DNA of 64,000 nucleotides from Pseudomonadota bacterium (GTDB taxonomy: Bacteria; Pseudomonadota; Alphaproteobacteria; Sphingomonadales; Sphingomonadaceae): NCBI GenBank assembly GCA_021847605.1, contig JAJZQN010000003.1, forward strand, positions 62,001 to 126,000. The letters are read 5' to 3'. Every line of letters begins with the position of its first letter. Position 1 is the first letter of the stretch. Under the pieces are notes generated by a model. It was not told the origin of the DNA. It made no database searches and saw only the letters and a program-made list of their open reading frames with translations. Position numbers and translations under genes: made by a program. Below are positions 20,738 through 30,380 of this stretch, one piece after another.

Positions 20738-22084
20738 TCACTCCAGATCGATCGCCTTTGCCTGCGCGTCCGGCAATTGCGCGCCCATGACCTTCGCCAG
20801 CGTCGGGGCGATGGCCCGCATGTCGACCCGGCCCAGATCCTTGCCCTTCGCCACGCCCTTGCCCATCAGCAGCAAGGTGGATTGCAGATTGGCGGGGCCG
20901 GGGAAGTAACCGTGCATCCCCTTGACCGGCGTCGGCGCCACCACCGGCGCGCTGGCGCCCCGAAAGATGTCGGTGACGAAGCCGGGCTTCAGGTTGATGG
21001 TGAAACTGGGTTGGGGATTGCCGCCCAGGCGGGCGACTTCGGCCCGGTCGGCAACCCGATCGATCCCGTTGGCGGGATTGGCCGCCAGCGTGTCGAGCAG
21101 CGTCCTGACCCGCGCGGTCAGCACGGCATCGTCGGGCCGCGCCAGCATGATCGCGGCCGACCCGCCCGAAATCCACGGCATCGCCTGCCAGGACGCGACC
21201 TTGCCATCCCTGTCCAGCGTAATGAGGCCCGCGTCGATGAACGGGCGGAACAGGTTGACGCCCGTATGCGTCGCTTCAAACCCATGGTCGCTCGCGACCG
21301 CGATCACCGCGTCGGGATGCGCCTTCTGCTCGGCGGCGATCAGATCGCCGACGATGGCGTCGATCTTTTCCAGCACCGCCTTGGCCTGCGGCGTATCCGG
21401 TCCCACGCCATGCTGCTCATGGTCCAGCGCGGTCAGATATACGGTCAGGAATTCGGGCTTATGTTTCGCGATCAGCGCGGCGGCAAAGCGCCCGCGGTTC
21501 TGGTCGCCCGTCAGGCTTTCGTCGATGCCCATGGCATAGGATTGCCCGACCGCCGTCTCCAGTTCGCCTTTCAGCCCCGGCGTCGCCAGCGCGTCCAGCA
21601 GCTTGGCGTCGTCTGCATGCCCCGTGCGCCAAATCTGCGGCAGGTTCCAGTTCAGCTCCTTGGCCGCGACGCTGACGGGCCAGTGGATATTGCCGGTGGT
21701 CAGCCCCGCCTTGCTGGCGGCCTGCCACAGGGTCGGCACTTTCACATCCTGCGCATACCAGTACCAGCCGCCCTGATTGATGCCCATGGGGTCGAAACTA
21801 TTATTGGCGACGATCCCGTGCGTGGCGGGCGCAACCCCCGTCATCAACGTCGTGTGGCTGGGATAGGTCAGCGTCGGCAGCACGCCGGTCACGCCCGACG
21901 CATGCGCGCCCTGCGTCAGGAAGCGGCGCAGATTGGGGATGGAAAGGCCGCGCTTCTCCGCCTCCATCACATCGCCGGGCCGCAACCCGTCGATGGAAAT
22001 GAGCAGCACCGGCTCTGCCTGCGCTACCGCCGGGACGGCACTGGCGAGGAGGAGGGGGATCAGCGCAAAATTTTTCAAGATCAT
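20738..22084 (-). CDS. alkaline phosphatase superfamily protein (nucleotide pyrophosphatase/phosphodiesterase type)
   Basis: VLLISIDGLRPGDVMEAEKRGLSIPNLRRF; TYPSHTTLMTGVAPATHGI. Confidence 0.88.
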   Translation of the reverse strand: MILKNFALIPLLLASAVPAVAQAEPVLLISIDGLRPGDVMEAEKRGLSIPNLRRFLTQGAHASGVTGVLPTLTYPSHTTLMTGVAPATHGIVANNSFDPMGINQGGWYWYAQDVKVPTLWQAASKAGLTTGNIHWPVSVAAKELNWNLPQIWRTGHADDAKLLDALATPGLKGELETAVGQSYAMGIDESLTGDQNRGRFAAALIAKHKPEFLTVYLTALDHEQHGVGPDTPQAKAVLEKIDAIVGDLIAAEQKAHPDAVIAVASDHGFEATHTGVNLFRPFIDAGLITLDRDGKVASWQAMPWISGGSAAIMLARPDDAVLTARVRTLLDTLAANPANGIDRVADRAEVARLGGNPQPSFTINLKPGFVTDIFRGASAPVVAPTPVKGMHGYFPGPANLQSTLLLMGKGVAKGKDLGRVDMRAIAPTLAKVMGAQLPDAQAKAIDLE

Positions 22085-22094
22085 GTCTCCACCG

Positions 22095-22149
22095 CCGTTC
22101 GCTTCGAGCGTGTCGAGAAGCGTTTCTCGACTGCGCTCGAAACGAACGG
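22095..22149. repeat. Dispersed palindromic repeat, copy C (compound)
   Basis: CCGTTCGCTTCGAGCGTGTCGAGAAGCGTTTCTCGACTGCGCTCGAAACGAACGG. Confidence 0.75.
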
Positions 22150-22159
22150 TGCTTTCTGT

Positions 22160-24481
22160 TTAGAACCCGGCCTTCAGCGTGACGAAGAATTGCTGCGGCG
22201 CGCCGACCAGCAATGTCTGTGCGTCGCCGCTATTGCCAAAGCCGCCCGAACCGATCGTGCCGACATATTTCTTGTCGAACAGGTTGGATGCGTTCACCTG
22301 CACTTCGATCTTGTCGGTGAAGCGATAGCCCATCGACGCATCCACCAGCACCCGGCCGGGTACCGACACATCGTTGGTGTAGCTGTAATAGCGGCGCGAC
22401 ATGTAATTGACGCCGACCCGCGCGAACAGCGGACCATTGTCATAGTTGAATTCGCCGCGCGCCATATGCTTGGGGCTGTCGACCACGGTCTTGCCCTTGA
22501 TCGCGGCGACCAGCGTCCCGTCGGAGCTGTTCAGCACATCGTCGCGATAGGTCGCGTCGGTATAGCTGTACGAACCATAGAGGTTGAACCCGGAACCGAG
22601 GTTGAACGTGCCTGCCGCTTCCACGCCCACGGCGCGCACGCCGCCGACATTCTGTAACGCGGAGGCCAGACCCTGGATCGGGCTACCAACCGTGACGGCC
22701 AGCAGGCGGTTCTTGAAATTGACCAGATAGGCGCCCAGCGTACCATTGAAGCGCGACGTGTTGTACCGCAGGCCCAGTTCCCACGTATCGGACGTTTCTG
22801 GCTTCAGGTCATCCTTGATCGCATCGAACCCGGCCTGATTGGTCGAAAAGGGGCCGGTCGTGGTGGCGCTGGCGAATGCGCGCGTAACCTGCGTGAAGCC
22901 GCCGAAGATTTCCGCTTCGGGCGACAGTTCGACCGCGAAACCGGCATGGGGCTGGAACCAGTCCTGCGCCTTGATCTTGCCCTCGGGGAAGGTCGCCTGA
23001 ACGATGGCTTCCGCCTTGTTCTTAACCTGAAAACCCTTCCAGCCCAGATTGATCGTCACCATGCCCAGGTCGATCTTGTCCTGCACATGATATTGGAACG
23101 TGTCGGTGGTGAAATCGAACTCCCACTGGGTCGCGAACGGGTTCTTGGGATAGTCGCGGAAGCTCAGGCCCGGATTGGTGCTGCTGGCAAAGGCATAGAA
23201 GCGGCGCGCCTGATTGAACTGGTTGTTCTCATACCATGCGCCGACGCTCAGTTGCTGAATGCCCAGCGTATAGTCGACGCTGCCGAACACGCCGATGCGG
23301 TCCATCTCATATTCGGTGGTACGGATCGACATGGGCACGCCGTTGGGGCTGGGGGTATAGGGCGTCGCCCACAGGCCCATGCCGCTGTTCTTATGATAAT
23401 ATCCCTTGATCTTGAACGTCGCCTGTTCGCCGATCGGCGTGGTCAGGCCGATCGCGCCCAGCCAGTCCTTGCGCAGGCCGGCCGCGTCATAATAGGCGTC
23501 GTCCGCGCTGGTGACATTGCCCGGATAGACCTGACCACCCGCGACACTCGCGCCGCTATAGTCATAAAGGCCATCGGGGAAGGGCGACCCGCCATTGTTG
23601 CTGACCAGATCGACGTCGTTCAGGCGATTGGCATAGTCGATCGCGCGGGCATAGTCGGGCGACGTATTGTCCCAATCCCAGCCGAGGCGACGGATCATGC
23701 CCATCGACATGTCCTGATAATCCTGCTCGCGGCGGTCCGAATAGCTCAGCCAGCCGTCGATCTTGGCTTCTCCCACGGGGATGATGACCTTTGCATTGCC
23801 CATATGCTGGTCCTGCGTACCATTGCCCTTATATTTGTCGGTCGACCCATAGCCGTAGGAGGCATAGCCGCGAATGCCGTCGCGCGTACCCAGCGCAATG
23901 CGGGTAAAGGCGCGCCATGTTTCGTCGCTGCCATAGGTCAGGTTGCCCTGCGCGCCGAACGCGCCACCGCTCAGATAATCGGCCGGATCGGCGGAAAAGC
24001 TCTCCACCGTACCGCCCAGATTGCCGGTCGCCTGCGTACCGAGCGAACCCGCGCCCTGCGACACGCGCACGCTGCCGATATTCTCGCTGCTGATCGCGCG
24101 GGTCAGGTGCAGGCCGTTATGATTGCCATAGCTCATGTCGCCCAGCGGAATGCCGTCGAACGTGAAGCCGAGCTGGTTCTGGCTGAAACTGCGGATGGTG
24201 ACGCGCTGCGACCATTCATAATTGCCGAACGGGTCGGCCGACTGGAAATTGACGCTGGGCAGTTTTTCGATGGCTTTCAGAGCATTGGTGCCCGGCGTCA
24301 GCGTCACGAGATCGCGCGTGGTGATTTCCTGCACCTGCCGCGTTTCGCCGCGGCCGAACACGATGATTTCCGCGCTGTCGGCCGGCGCATCGGCCGCATC
24401 GGCGGGGGCGGCATTCTGCGCAAAGGCGGGCGCGGCGCCCAATATGGTGGAGGCGAGCAGCAAGGCTGTGATCGGACGCAT
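22160..24481 (-). CDS. TonB-dependent receptor
   Basis: Signal peptide MRPITALLLASTILGAAPAFA, plug domain, C-terminal FFVTLKAGF. Confidence 0.93.
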   Translation of the reverse strand: MRPITALLLASTILGAAPAFAQNAAPADAADAPADSAEIIVFGRGETRQVQEITTRDLVTLTPGTNALKAIEKLPSVNFQSADPFGNYEWSQRVTIRSFSQNQLGFTFDGIPLGDMSYGNHNGLHLTRAISSENIGSVRVSQGAGSLGTQATGNLGGTVESFSADPADYLSGGAFGAQGNLTYGSDETWRAFTRIALGTRDGIRGYASYGYGSTDKYKGNGTQDQHMGNAKVIIPVGEAKIDGWLSYSDRREQDYQDMSMGMIRRLGWDWDNTSPDYARAIDYANRLNDVDLVSNNGGSPFPDGLYDYSGASVAGGQVYPGNVTSADDAYYDAAGLRKDWLGAIGLTTPIGEQATFKIKGYYHKNSGMGLWATPYTPSPNGVPMSIRTTEYEMDRIGVFGSVDYTLGIQQLSVGAWYENNQFNQARRFYAFASSTNPGLSFRDYPKNPFATQWEFDFTTDTFQYHVQDKIDLGMVTINLGWKGFQVKNKAEAIVQATFPEGKIKAQDWFQPHAGFAVELSPEAEIFGGFTQVTRAFASATTTGPFSTNQAGFDAIKDDLKPETSDTWELGLRYNTSRFNGTLGAYLVNFKNRLLAVTVGSPIQGLASALQNVGGVRAVGVEAAGTFNLGSGFNLYGSYSYTDATYRDDVLNSSDGTLVAAIKGKTVVDSPKHMARGEFNYDNGPLFARVGVNYMSRRYYSYTNDVSVPGRVLVDASMGYRFTDKIEVQVNASNLFDKKYVGTIGSGGFGNSGDAQTLLVGAPQQFFVTLKAGF

Positions 24482-24731
24482 GATGTGTTTCCCCTGTTGG
24501 CAATCGCCTGCGCGGCGATGCGTTGGGGGTGGCCCTAGGTGGGCGATGTTGCAGACCGATGTGGTGACGTTGACGAAACGAAGACGCATTGATGACAGAT
24601 GTGTCACGAAACGCACTTCTATTTTACATGTGTCATAAAGGTCGCAGTTGCGGCAATTTTATGGGTATGATTGCATAACGAACCGTGACGCTTATGAGGC
24701 GACACTATCACATTGCAGGGAATAACAGGAC

Positions 24732-25169
24732 ATGGCCAAACCCGAATCCTGGCGCTTCGCTCCCGAAGCCTATCGCTTCGTCACCAGCATCGATACGCGC
24801 TTTCAGGATCTCGATACCATGGGCCACATCAATAATGTGGCGATTTCGGGCATGTTCGAAACCGCGCGTATCCGCTTCCATCACCATCTGGGGCGCCATC
24901 CTCAGGAACAGGGCGTTCGCTGGCTGGTGGCCAATGTGAACCTGAACTTCATTCAGGAATCGCATTTCCCCTATCCGTTCGAAATTCATTGCGCGATCGG
25001 CCATATCGGCCGGACGAGCTGGACGATCAGCTCCGCCGCCTTTCAAAAGGGCGAATGCGTCGCCACCTGTGACACGACGGTCGTCACCCATGGCGCCGAA
25101 GGTCGCCGCTCGATCGAGGAATCGCTGCGCGAAGCGATGGAACGCAACTTCATCCTCCAGCCGGCATAA
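24732..25169 (+). CDS. acyl-CoA thioesterase (hot-dog fold, 4HBT-like)
   Basis: TSIDTRFQDLDTMGHINNVAISGMFETARIRF. Confidence 0.9.
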   Translation: MAKPESWRFAPEAYRFVTSIDTRFQDLDTMGHINNVAISGMFETARIRFHHHLGRHPQEQGVRWLVANVNLNFIQESHFPYPFEIHCAIGHIGRTSWTISSAAFQKGECVATCDTTVVTHGAEGRRSIEESLREAMERNFILQPA

Positions 25170-25177
25170 GTCTGGTC

Positions 25178-25321
25178 AGGACTGCTCGACATTCAGAAGA
25201 TGGTGTGGCGAAAATGGTGAATTTTCGTGACCCGGAGCGCAGCGTACTTAAAGTACGTGAGCACCGGAAGCACGGAAATTCGCCATTTGCAGCCCGCCAG
25301 GGCTGAATGTCGAGCAGTCCT
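25178..25321. repeat. 144-bp imperfect palindrome filling a convergent intergenic gap
   Basis: 19-bp exact outer arms AGGACTGCTCGACATTCAG / CTGAATGTCGAGCAGTCCT and CGTACTT-A-AAGTACG at the centre. Confidence 0.9.
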
Positions 25322-25692
25322 CACCGAAATCCGTACATCCGCTTTGCCCACTGAAACGCAATGACCGCGCCCTTTACCGGCTGGATCATCGCGACCGCCA
25401 AAATCGCGGCCAGCGTGGGCCAGATCGCCGCCTGCCAGCCAAGCGGGATGGACAGGGCGCTGTTCACCTCGATCATCAGCGGCACCAATATATGGCCCAG
25501 CAACAGGATGACGATATAGGCCGGGAAATCGTCGGCCCGATGCCCGTCCCATGGCTGGCCGCATGACGAACAGGCGGCGACCGGCTTCAGGAAACGGCCG
25601 AACAGCCGCCCCTCGCCACAGGCGGGGCATCGCCCGCGCAATCCCATGGCGATCGCTGGGCCAAGCGGGCGGGGCGGTGGTCCGTCAGTCAT
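25321..25692 (-). CDS. DUF983 family protein
   Basis: GLRGRCPACGEGRLFGRFLKPVAACSSCGQPWDGHRADDFPAYIVI. Confidence 0.92.
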   Translation of the reverse strand: MTDGPPPRPLGPAIAMGLRGRCPACGEGRLFGRFLKPVAACSSCGQPWDGHRADDFPAYIVILLLGHILVPLMIEVNSALSIPLGWQAAIWPTLAAILAVAMIQPVKGAVIAFQWAKRMYGFR

Positions 25693-25786
25693 GATTGCTG
25701 GCTAATCGCTGCGGGGCCGTCACGCAACATCGCCGGTCCCTTCACACGCCCTTTCGCGCCACGAAAAGCCTGTTAAAGGGGGCGTC

Positions 25787-26968
25787 ATGCGCCTGCCCGG
25801 TCCTTCCGAAGCCTATATGCTGTGCGATGATGCCCGTGCGCGCAATCCCGCGCCCGCGCGCCTTTATCGCGACCCTGTCGATACCATCACCGCCTATCGC
25901 ATGGCAGAGGTTCAGCCCGCGCTGGACCGGATCGCCGACGCGCGCGAAGCGGGCCTGCATGTCGCGGGCTATATCAGCTATGAGGCCGGTCTCGCGCTGG
26001 AGGGGCGGCTGGCGCCCATCGCCGACCGCCATGACGCCAATCGCGATGGGAATAATGCCGCGCCGCTCCTGTGGTTCGGTCTGTTCGAAGGGGTGCGGCG
26101 CATAGCGTCCGGTCAGCTTCCCTCGTTGCTGCCCCCTGCAACCGCCGCCAGCACCGGCCCGCTGCGCCCGTTGATCGACGAAGCTGCCCATCGTGCCGCG
26201 TTTCAGACGGTGCAGGACTATATCCGCGCCGGCGACATCTATCAGGTCAATCTGACCTTCCCGTGCGAGATCGATTTCACGGGCGATCCGCTGGCGCTCT
26301 ATGCCGCCGTGCGTCCCCGCGCGGCCGCTGGCTATGGCGGTATCATCCGCACCGGCAGCCAGACGATCATGTCCTTCTCGCCCGAACTCTTCTTTACGCA
26401 GGTGCGCGGCCAGCTGACCGCCCGGCCGATGAAGGGGACGGCGACCCGCTCTCCCGATCCGCAGCAGGATGCCGAACTCGCCCGCTGGCTGGCGTCGGAT
26501 ACAAAGCAGCGCGCCGAAAATCTGATGATCGTCGATCTGTTGCGCAACGACCTGTCGCGCGTGTCGCGCGCGGGCAGCGTGGTCGTGCCCGACCTGTTCC
26601 GGGTGGAAAGCTTCCCGACCGTGCATCAGCTTGTGTCGACCGTGCGCGCCCGCATCCTGCCCGGCCTGTCCCCGGTCGATGTGTTGCGCGTCCTCTTCCC
26701 GTGCGGGTCCATCACCGGCGCGCCAAAGGTGCGGGCGATGGAGATTATCGATGCGGTCGAACCTTTCCCGCGCGGCGTCTATACCGGCGCCATGGGATGG
26801 ATCGATCCGGAGGGGGACGCCGCGTTCAACGTTGCCATCCGCACCCTGTCGATCGAGGAAGGTAGCGCCACCGCCCGCCTCGGCCTGGGTTCCGGCATCG
26901 TCGCGGACTCCGATGCGCAGGCCGAATGGGCCGAATGTCTGGCCAAGGGCCGTTTTCTCACCTCCTGA
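25787..26968 (+). CDS. pabB: aminodeoxychorismate synthase component I
   Basis: DYIRAGDIYQVNLTFP; ARPMKGTATR; ENLMIVDLLRNDLSRV; CGSITGAPKVRAMEII. Confidence 0.94.
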   Translation: MRLPGPSEAYMLCDDARARNPAPARLYRDPVDTITAYRMAEVQPALDRIADAREAGLHVAGYISYEAGLALEGRLAPIADRHDANRDGNNAAPLLWFGLFEGVRRIASGQLPSLLPPATAASTGPLRPLIDEAAHRAAFQTVQDYIRAGDIYQVNLTFPCEIDFTGDPLALYAAVRPRAAAGYGGIIRTGSQTIMSFSPELFFTQVRGQLTARPMKGTATRSPDPQQDAELARWLASDTKQRAENLMIVDLLRNDLSRVSRAGSVVVPDLFRVESFPTVHQLVSTVRARILPGLSPVDVLRVLFPCGSITGAPKVRAMEIIDAVEPFPRGVYTGAMGWIDPEGDAAFNVAIRTLSIEEGSATARLGLGSGIVADSDAQAEWAECLAKGRFLTS

Positions 26969-26972
26969 CAGC

Positions 26973-27632
26973 TTGACAGCGCCGCTGGCGCAGGCATGGA
27001 ATGACGTCATGGCATTGGCTGACGGACGCTACGATCTTATTGAAACCATGGCCTTCGATCCGCTCGAAGGGATCAGGTTGCTGGAACTCCATCTCGCCCG
27101 GTTGAAAGCCAGCGCGGATGCGCTGGGTTTCGCCTTTGATCGGCATGCCGTGCGCAACGAACTTCAGGCCGCAACCTTCCGTCTGCGCGACCGCAGCCGC
27201 ATCCGCCTGCTCGTATCGCGACAGGCTTCCGTCGCTATTGAGGTGCGCGATCATGTCACCTGGCCACAGGCGATCGTGCCGGTCGCCGTCGTTCCCCGCA
27301 ATGCGTCCGCCGACGATCTGCGCCTGTGTCACAAGACCACGGACCGCAGCGTCTATGCCGATGCGCTGGCACGCGGCGGCACGTTCGAAGTGCTGATGAC
27401 CGATGCCGACGGCTATCTGACAGAGGGGTGCTTTTCCTCCATCTTCGTCGAACGGGGCGAGAAATTGCTCACGCCACCGGCGTCGCGCGGCCTGTTGCCG
27501 GGCATTTTGCGTCAGAGCCTGATTGAGATGGGCGAAGCGATCGAAACCGATCTGCGCGTCCATGATCTTGAAAAAGGGTTCTTTATCGGCAACGCCGCGC
27601 GCGGCATGGTCGCCGCCACCCTGTCGCGATAG
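26973..27632 (+). CDS. pabC: aminotransferase class IV (aminodeoxychorismate lyase-like), TTG start proposed
   Basis: LIETMAFDPLEGIRLLELHLARLKASADALGF; YLTEGCFSSIFVERG; immediately downstream of pabB. Confidence 0.8.
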   Translation: MTAPLAQAWNDVMALADGRYDLIETMAFDPLEGIRLLELHLARLKASADALGFAFDRHAVRNELQAATFRLRDRSRIRLLVSRQASVAIEVRDHVTWPQAIVPVAVVPRNASADDLRLCHKTTDRSVYADALARGGTFEVLMTDADGYLTEGCFSSIFVERGEKLLTPPASRGLLPGILRQSLIEMGEAIETDLRVHDLEKGFFIGNAARGMVAATLSR

Positions 27633-27817
27633 CCGCGCTTTCCTGCTCTAAAGCCAATCCCGCCCATCTGGCGGTTGCCCCTGCGTCCGTTGCGCTCTAA
27701 GGGGCGTCGCGTCCGCTAATCATGCGGGCCTAGGGGATTCATTGTATTTGGTCGCGATTTCGCAGGCAGCAGGCAATTTTGCCTGCTTCGAAATCGCTCT
27801 GGAGAAAGATTATTACC

Positions 27818-29020
27818 ATGAGCCAGACTTCCGCAGCCCTCGGTCGCATCCAGCCTTCCGCCACGCTCGCCATGAGCGCCCGTGTGAATGCGCTCAAAGC
27901 CGAAGGCGTGGACGTTATTGGCCTTTCCGCCGGCGAACCGGATTTCGACACGCCGGATTTTGTGAAAGAGGCCGGCATTGCCGCCATTCGTAACAATCTG
28001 ACCCGCTACACCGATGTCGATGGTACTGCCGACGTGAAGGAAGCCGTCGCCTTCAAATTCAAGCGCGACAACGGCCTCATCTATAAGCGCAGCCAGATCA
28101 GCGTGAACTCGGGTGGCAAGCACACACTTTTCAACGCTTTGGTGGCCACTGTTGATGTTGGCGATGAAGTCATCATCCCGGCCCCTTACTGGGTCAGCTA
28201 TCCCGACATCGTGAACTTCGCCGGCGGCACGCCCGTCTTCATCGAAGGCCCGGCGTCGCAGGGGTATAAGATCACCGCGGCCCAGCTTGACGCCGCCATC
28301 ACCCCGCGCACCAAATGGGTCATGCTGAACTCGCCGTCCAACCCCTCGGGCGCGGCCTATTCGGCGGACGAGCTGAAGGCGCTGGCCGACGTGCTGCTGC
28401 GTCACCCCCATGTGCTGGTCATGACCGACGATATGTATGAGCATGTCTGGTACGCGCCCACGCCTTTCTCGACCATCGCGCAGGTCTGCCCGGAACTCTA
28501 TGACCGCACCCTGACGGTCAACGGCTGTTCCAAGGCTTTCTCGATGACCGGCTGGCGCATCGGATTCGCTGGCGGCCCTGAATGGATCATCAAGGCGATG
28601 GGCAAGCTCCAGTCGCAATCGACCAGCAATCCCTCCTCGATCAGCCAGGCGGCCGCCGTCGCCGCGCTCACCGGGCCGCAGGATTTCCTCGAAGACCGCA
28701 ACGCCGTGTTCAAAAAGCGTCGCGACATGGTCGTCGCCATGCTGAACGACGCGCCGGGCCTCGACTGCCCGACGCCCGAAGGCGCCTTCTACGTCTATCC
28801 CGACGCCAGCGGCCTGATCGGCAAGACCACGCCCAAAGGTGCGCTGATCGACAGCGACGAAGCGCTGATCGGCTATTTCCTGGACGAGGCGAAGGTCGCC
28901 GCCGTTCATGGCGCTGCCTTCGGCCTCTCGCCCGCCTTCCGCATCAGCTATGCGACGTCGGACGAGGTTCTGAAAAAGGCCTGCACCCGTATTCAGGAAG
29001 CCTGCGCCGCGCTGAAGTAA
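27818..29020 (+). CDS. pyridoxal phosphate-dependent aminotransferase (aspartate aminotransferase family)
   Basis: VIGLSAGEPDFDTPDFVKEAG; MLNSPSNPSGAAYS; VNGCSKAFSMTGWRIGF. Confidence 0.93.
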   Translation: MSQTSAALGRIQPSATLAMSARVNALKAEGVDVIGLSAGEPDFDTPDFVKEAGIAAIRNNLTRYTDVDGTADVKEAVAFKFKRDNGLIYKRSQISVNSGGKHTLFNALVATVDVGDEVIIPAPYWVSYPDIVNFAGGTPVFIEGPASQGYKITAAQLDAAITPRTKWVMLNSPSNPSGAAYSADELKALADVLLRHPHVLVMTDDMYEHVWYAPTPFSTIAQVCPELYDRTLTVNGCSKAFSMTGWRIGFAGGPEWIIKAMGKLQSQSTSNPSSISQAAAVAALTGPQDFLEDRNAVFKKRRDMVVAMLNDAPGLDCPTPEGAFYVYPDASGLIGKTTPKGALIDSDEALIGYFLDEAKVAAVHGAAFGLSPAFRISYATSDEVLKKACTRIQEACAALK

Positions 29021-29363
29021 GCGACTTCGTGCGGGGGAGGGGCATCATCCTCTTTCCCGCAACGCAACAGGACTGGAACAGGCTTGGGGCCGGGTCATTC
29101 CCGGCCCTAAACGTAAATATTTTCCGCAATCGTCACAAAAAAGAAACGGTCCTTTTCGCGCTGCGGCGTCTTGCGAAAGACGACGGGCGCGCTATATGCC
29201 CGTTGCGTAGTGAAACCTATAAAGCCCGCATGGCTTTGGTCGTTCTCTTCGATGCACTGATCGAAATCCATTCCCGGATCTCGAACGGTTCATACAGGAG
29301 CAAGGCGTCATCATGCAGGGCATCGGCCAGTACAGGCCGCAGAAGGACTTAAAGAAGGGCGTT

Positions 29364-29525
29364 ATGGCCATGAAGGCGTTTTTGAAATCCGATCTGTTCC
29401 TCCGCTTTCTGGGCGGATTTGCGATTGGCGCCGTGGCGATGATCGCTTTCCATCAGGAAGAGGCGCCCACGCTGGCGCCGCCTGCCATCGCGTCGACCGC
29501 GACTCATGGCCCGGCTTCGCTCTGA
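29364..29525 (+). CDS. small (53 aa) single-TM protein, uncharacterised
   Basis: MAMKAFLKSDLFLRFLGGFAIGAVAMIAFHQEEAPTLAPPAIAS; AGAAGG upstream; overlaps msrA start. Confidence 0.6.
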   Translation: MAMKAFLKSDLFLRFLGGFAIGAVAMIAFHQEEAPTLAPPAIASTATHGPASL

Positions 29526-30183
29526 ACGCCTGATTCCCTTGTTTCTGGCGGCCTTGGCCGCCGCTTCTCCTGCACATTCTGAACCCGCGCTGCTGGCGCC
29601 CGCGCCGCTGATCGACGCGGCGCCCACCCGCAAGCTGGAAACCGGTGTCTTTGCCGGCGGCTGCTATTGGGGTGTCGAGGGCGTGTTCTCCCATGTGCAG
29701 GGCGTTCACCTCGTCAAATCGGGCTTCGCCGGTGGACCGCGCAACCGCCGCGTCGATTATGAGCAGGTCAGCATGGGCGACACCGGCTTTGCCGAGTCGG
29801 TCCGCGTCACCTATGATCCCAAAGTCGTCAGCTACGGCACGCTGCTGCGCATCTTCTTTTCGGTCGTCGCCGATCCGACCACCCTCAATTATCAGATGCC
29901 TGACCATGGCACCCAATATCGCAGCGCGCTCTTTCCCCTGAACGCGGAGCAGGACAAGGCGGCCCGTGCTTATCTGGACCAGATGGGAAAATCGGGCCTG
30001 TGGAAAGCGCCGATCGTCACCCGCGTCGAACGCTTCACCGGCTTTCAGGATGCCGCCCCGGACCATCAGGACTTCATGGTCCGCAACCCGCGCCACCCCT
30101 ATATTCAGCGCTGGGACGTCGCCAAAGTCAAAGCGTTGAAGGCGATCTTTCCTAGCCTCTACAAGGACAAGCCCTCCGCCTGA
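29506..30183 (+). CDS. msrA: peptide-methionine (S)-S-oxide reductase with signal peptide
   Basis: AGGCYWGVEGVFSHVQGVHLVKSGFAGG; N-terminal MARLRSERLIPLFLAALAAASPAHSE. Confidence 0.93.
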   Translation: MARLRSERLIPLFLAALAAASPAHSEPALLAPAPLIDAAPTRKLETGVFAGGCYWGVEGVFSHVQGVHLVKSGFAGGPRNRRVDYEQVSMGDTGFAESVRVTYDPKVVSYGTLLRIFFSVVADPTTLNYQMPDHGTQYRSALFPLNAEQDKAARAYLDQMGKSGLWKAPIVTRVERFTGFQDAAPDHQDFMVRNPRHPYIQRWDVAKVKALKAIFPSLYKDKPSA

Positions 30184-30195
30184 CAGGAGCATCTA

Positions 30196-30316
30196 TACTC
30201 CTCCCCTGTAAGAGGAGGGGGACCGCCGAAGGCGGTGGAGGGGTATCCTGCCATCGATAGCGGGACACCCCTCCGTCAGGCGCCATGCGCCTGCCACCTC
30301 CCCTTACAGGGGAGGG
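30196..30316. repeat. Intergenic palindromic element
   Basis: Exact 12-bp arms CTCCCCTGTAAG (30201-30212) / CTTACAGGGGAG (30303-30314), inner stems CCGCC..GGCGG and GGCGC..GCGCC. Confidence 0.7.
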
Positions 30317-30380
30317 TTATCGACCAGCGCGCAAACTGGACTGGCGGCGATATTGCTGAATCCGATTGCCGGTTCTGCCT

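Noticed and set aside
20648-24538. Long plus-strand ORFs (669 and 530 aa) opposite the phosphodiesterase and TonB receptor
   Set aside because: Antisense shadow frames; the minus-strand proteins have clear signal peptides and family motifs
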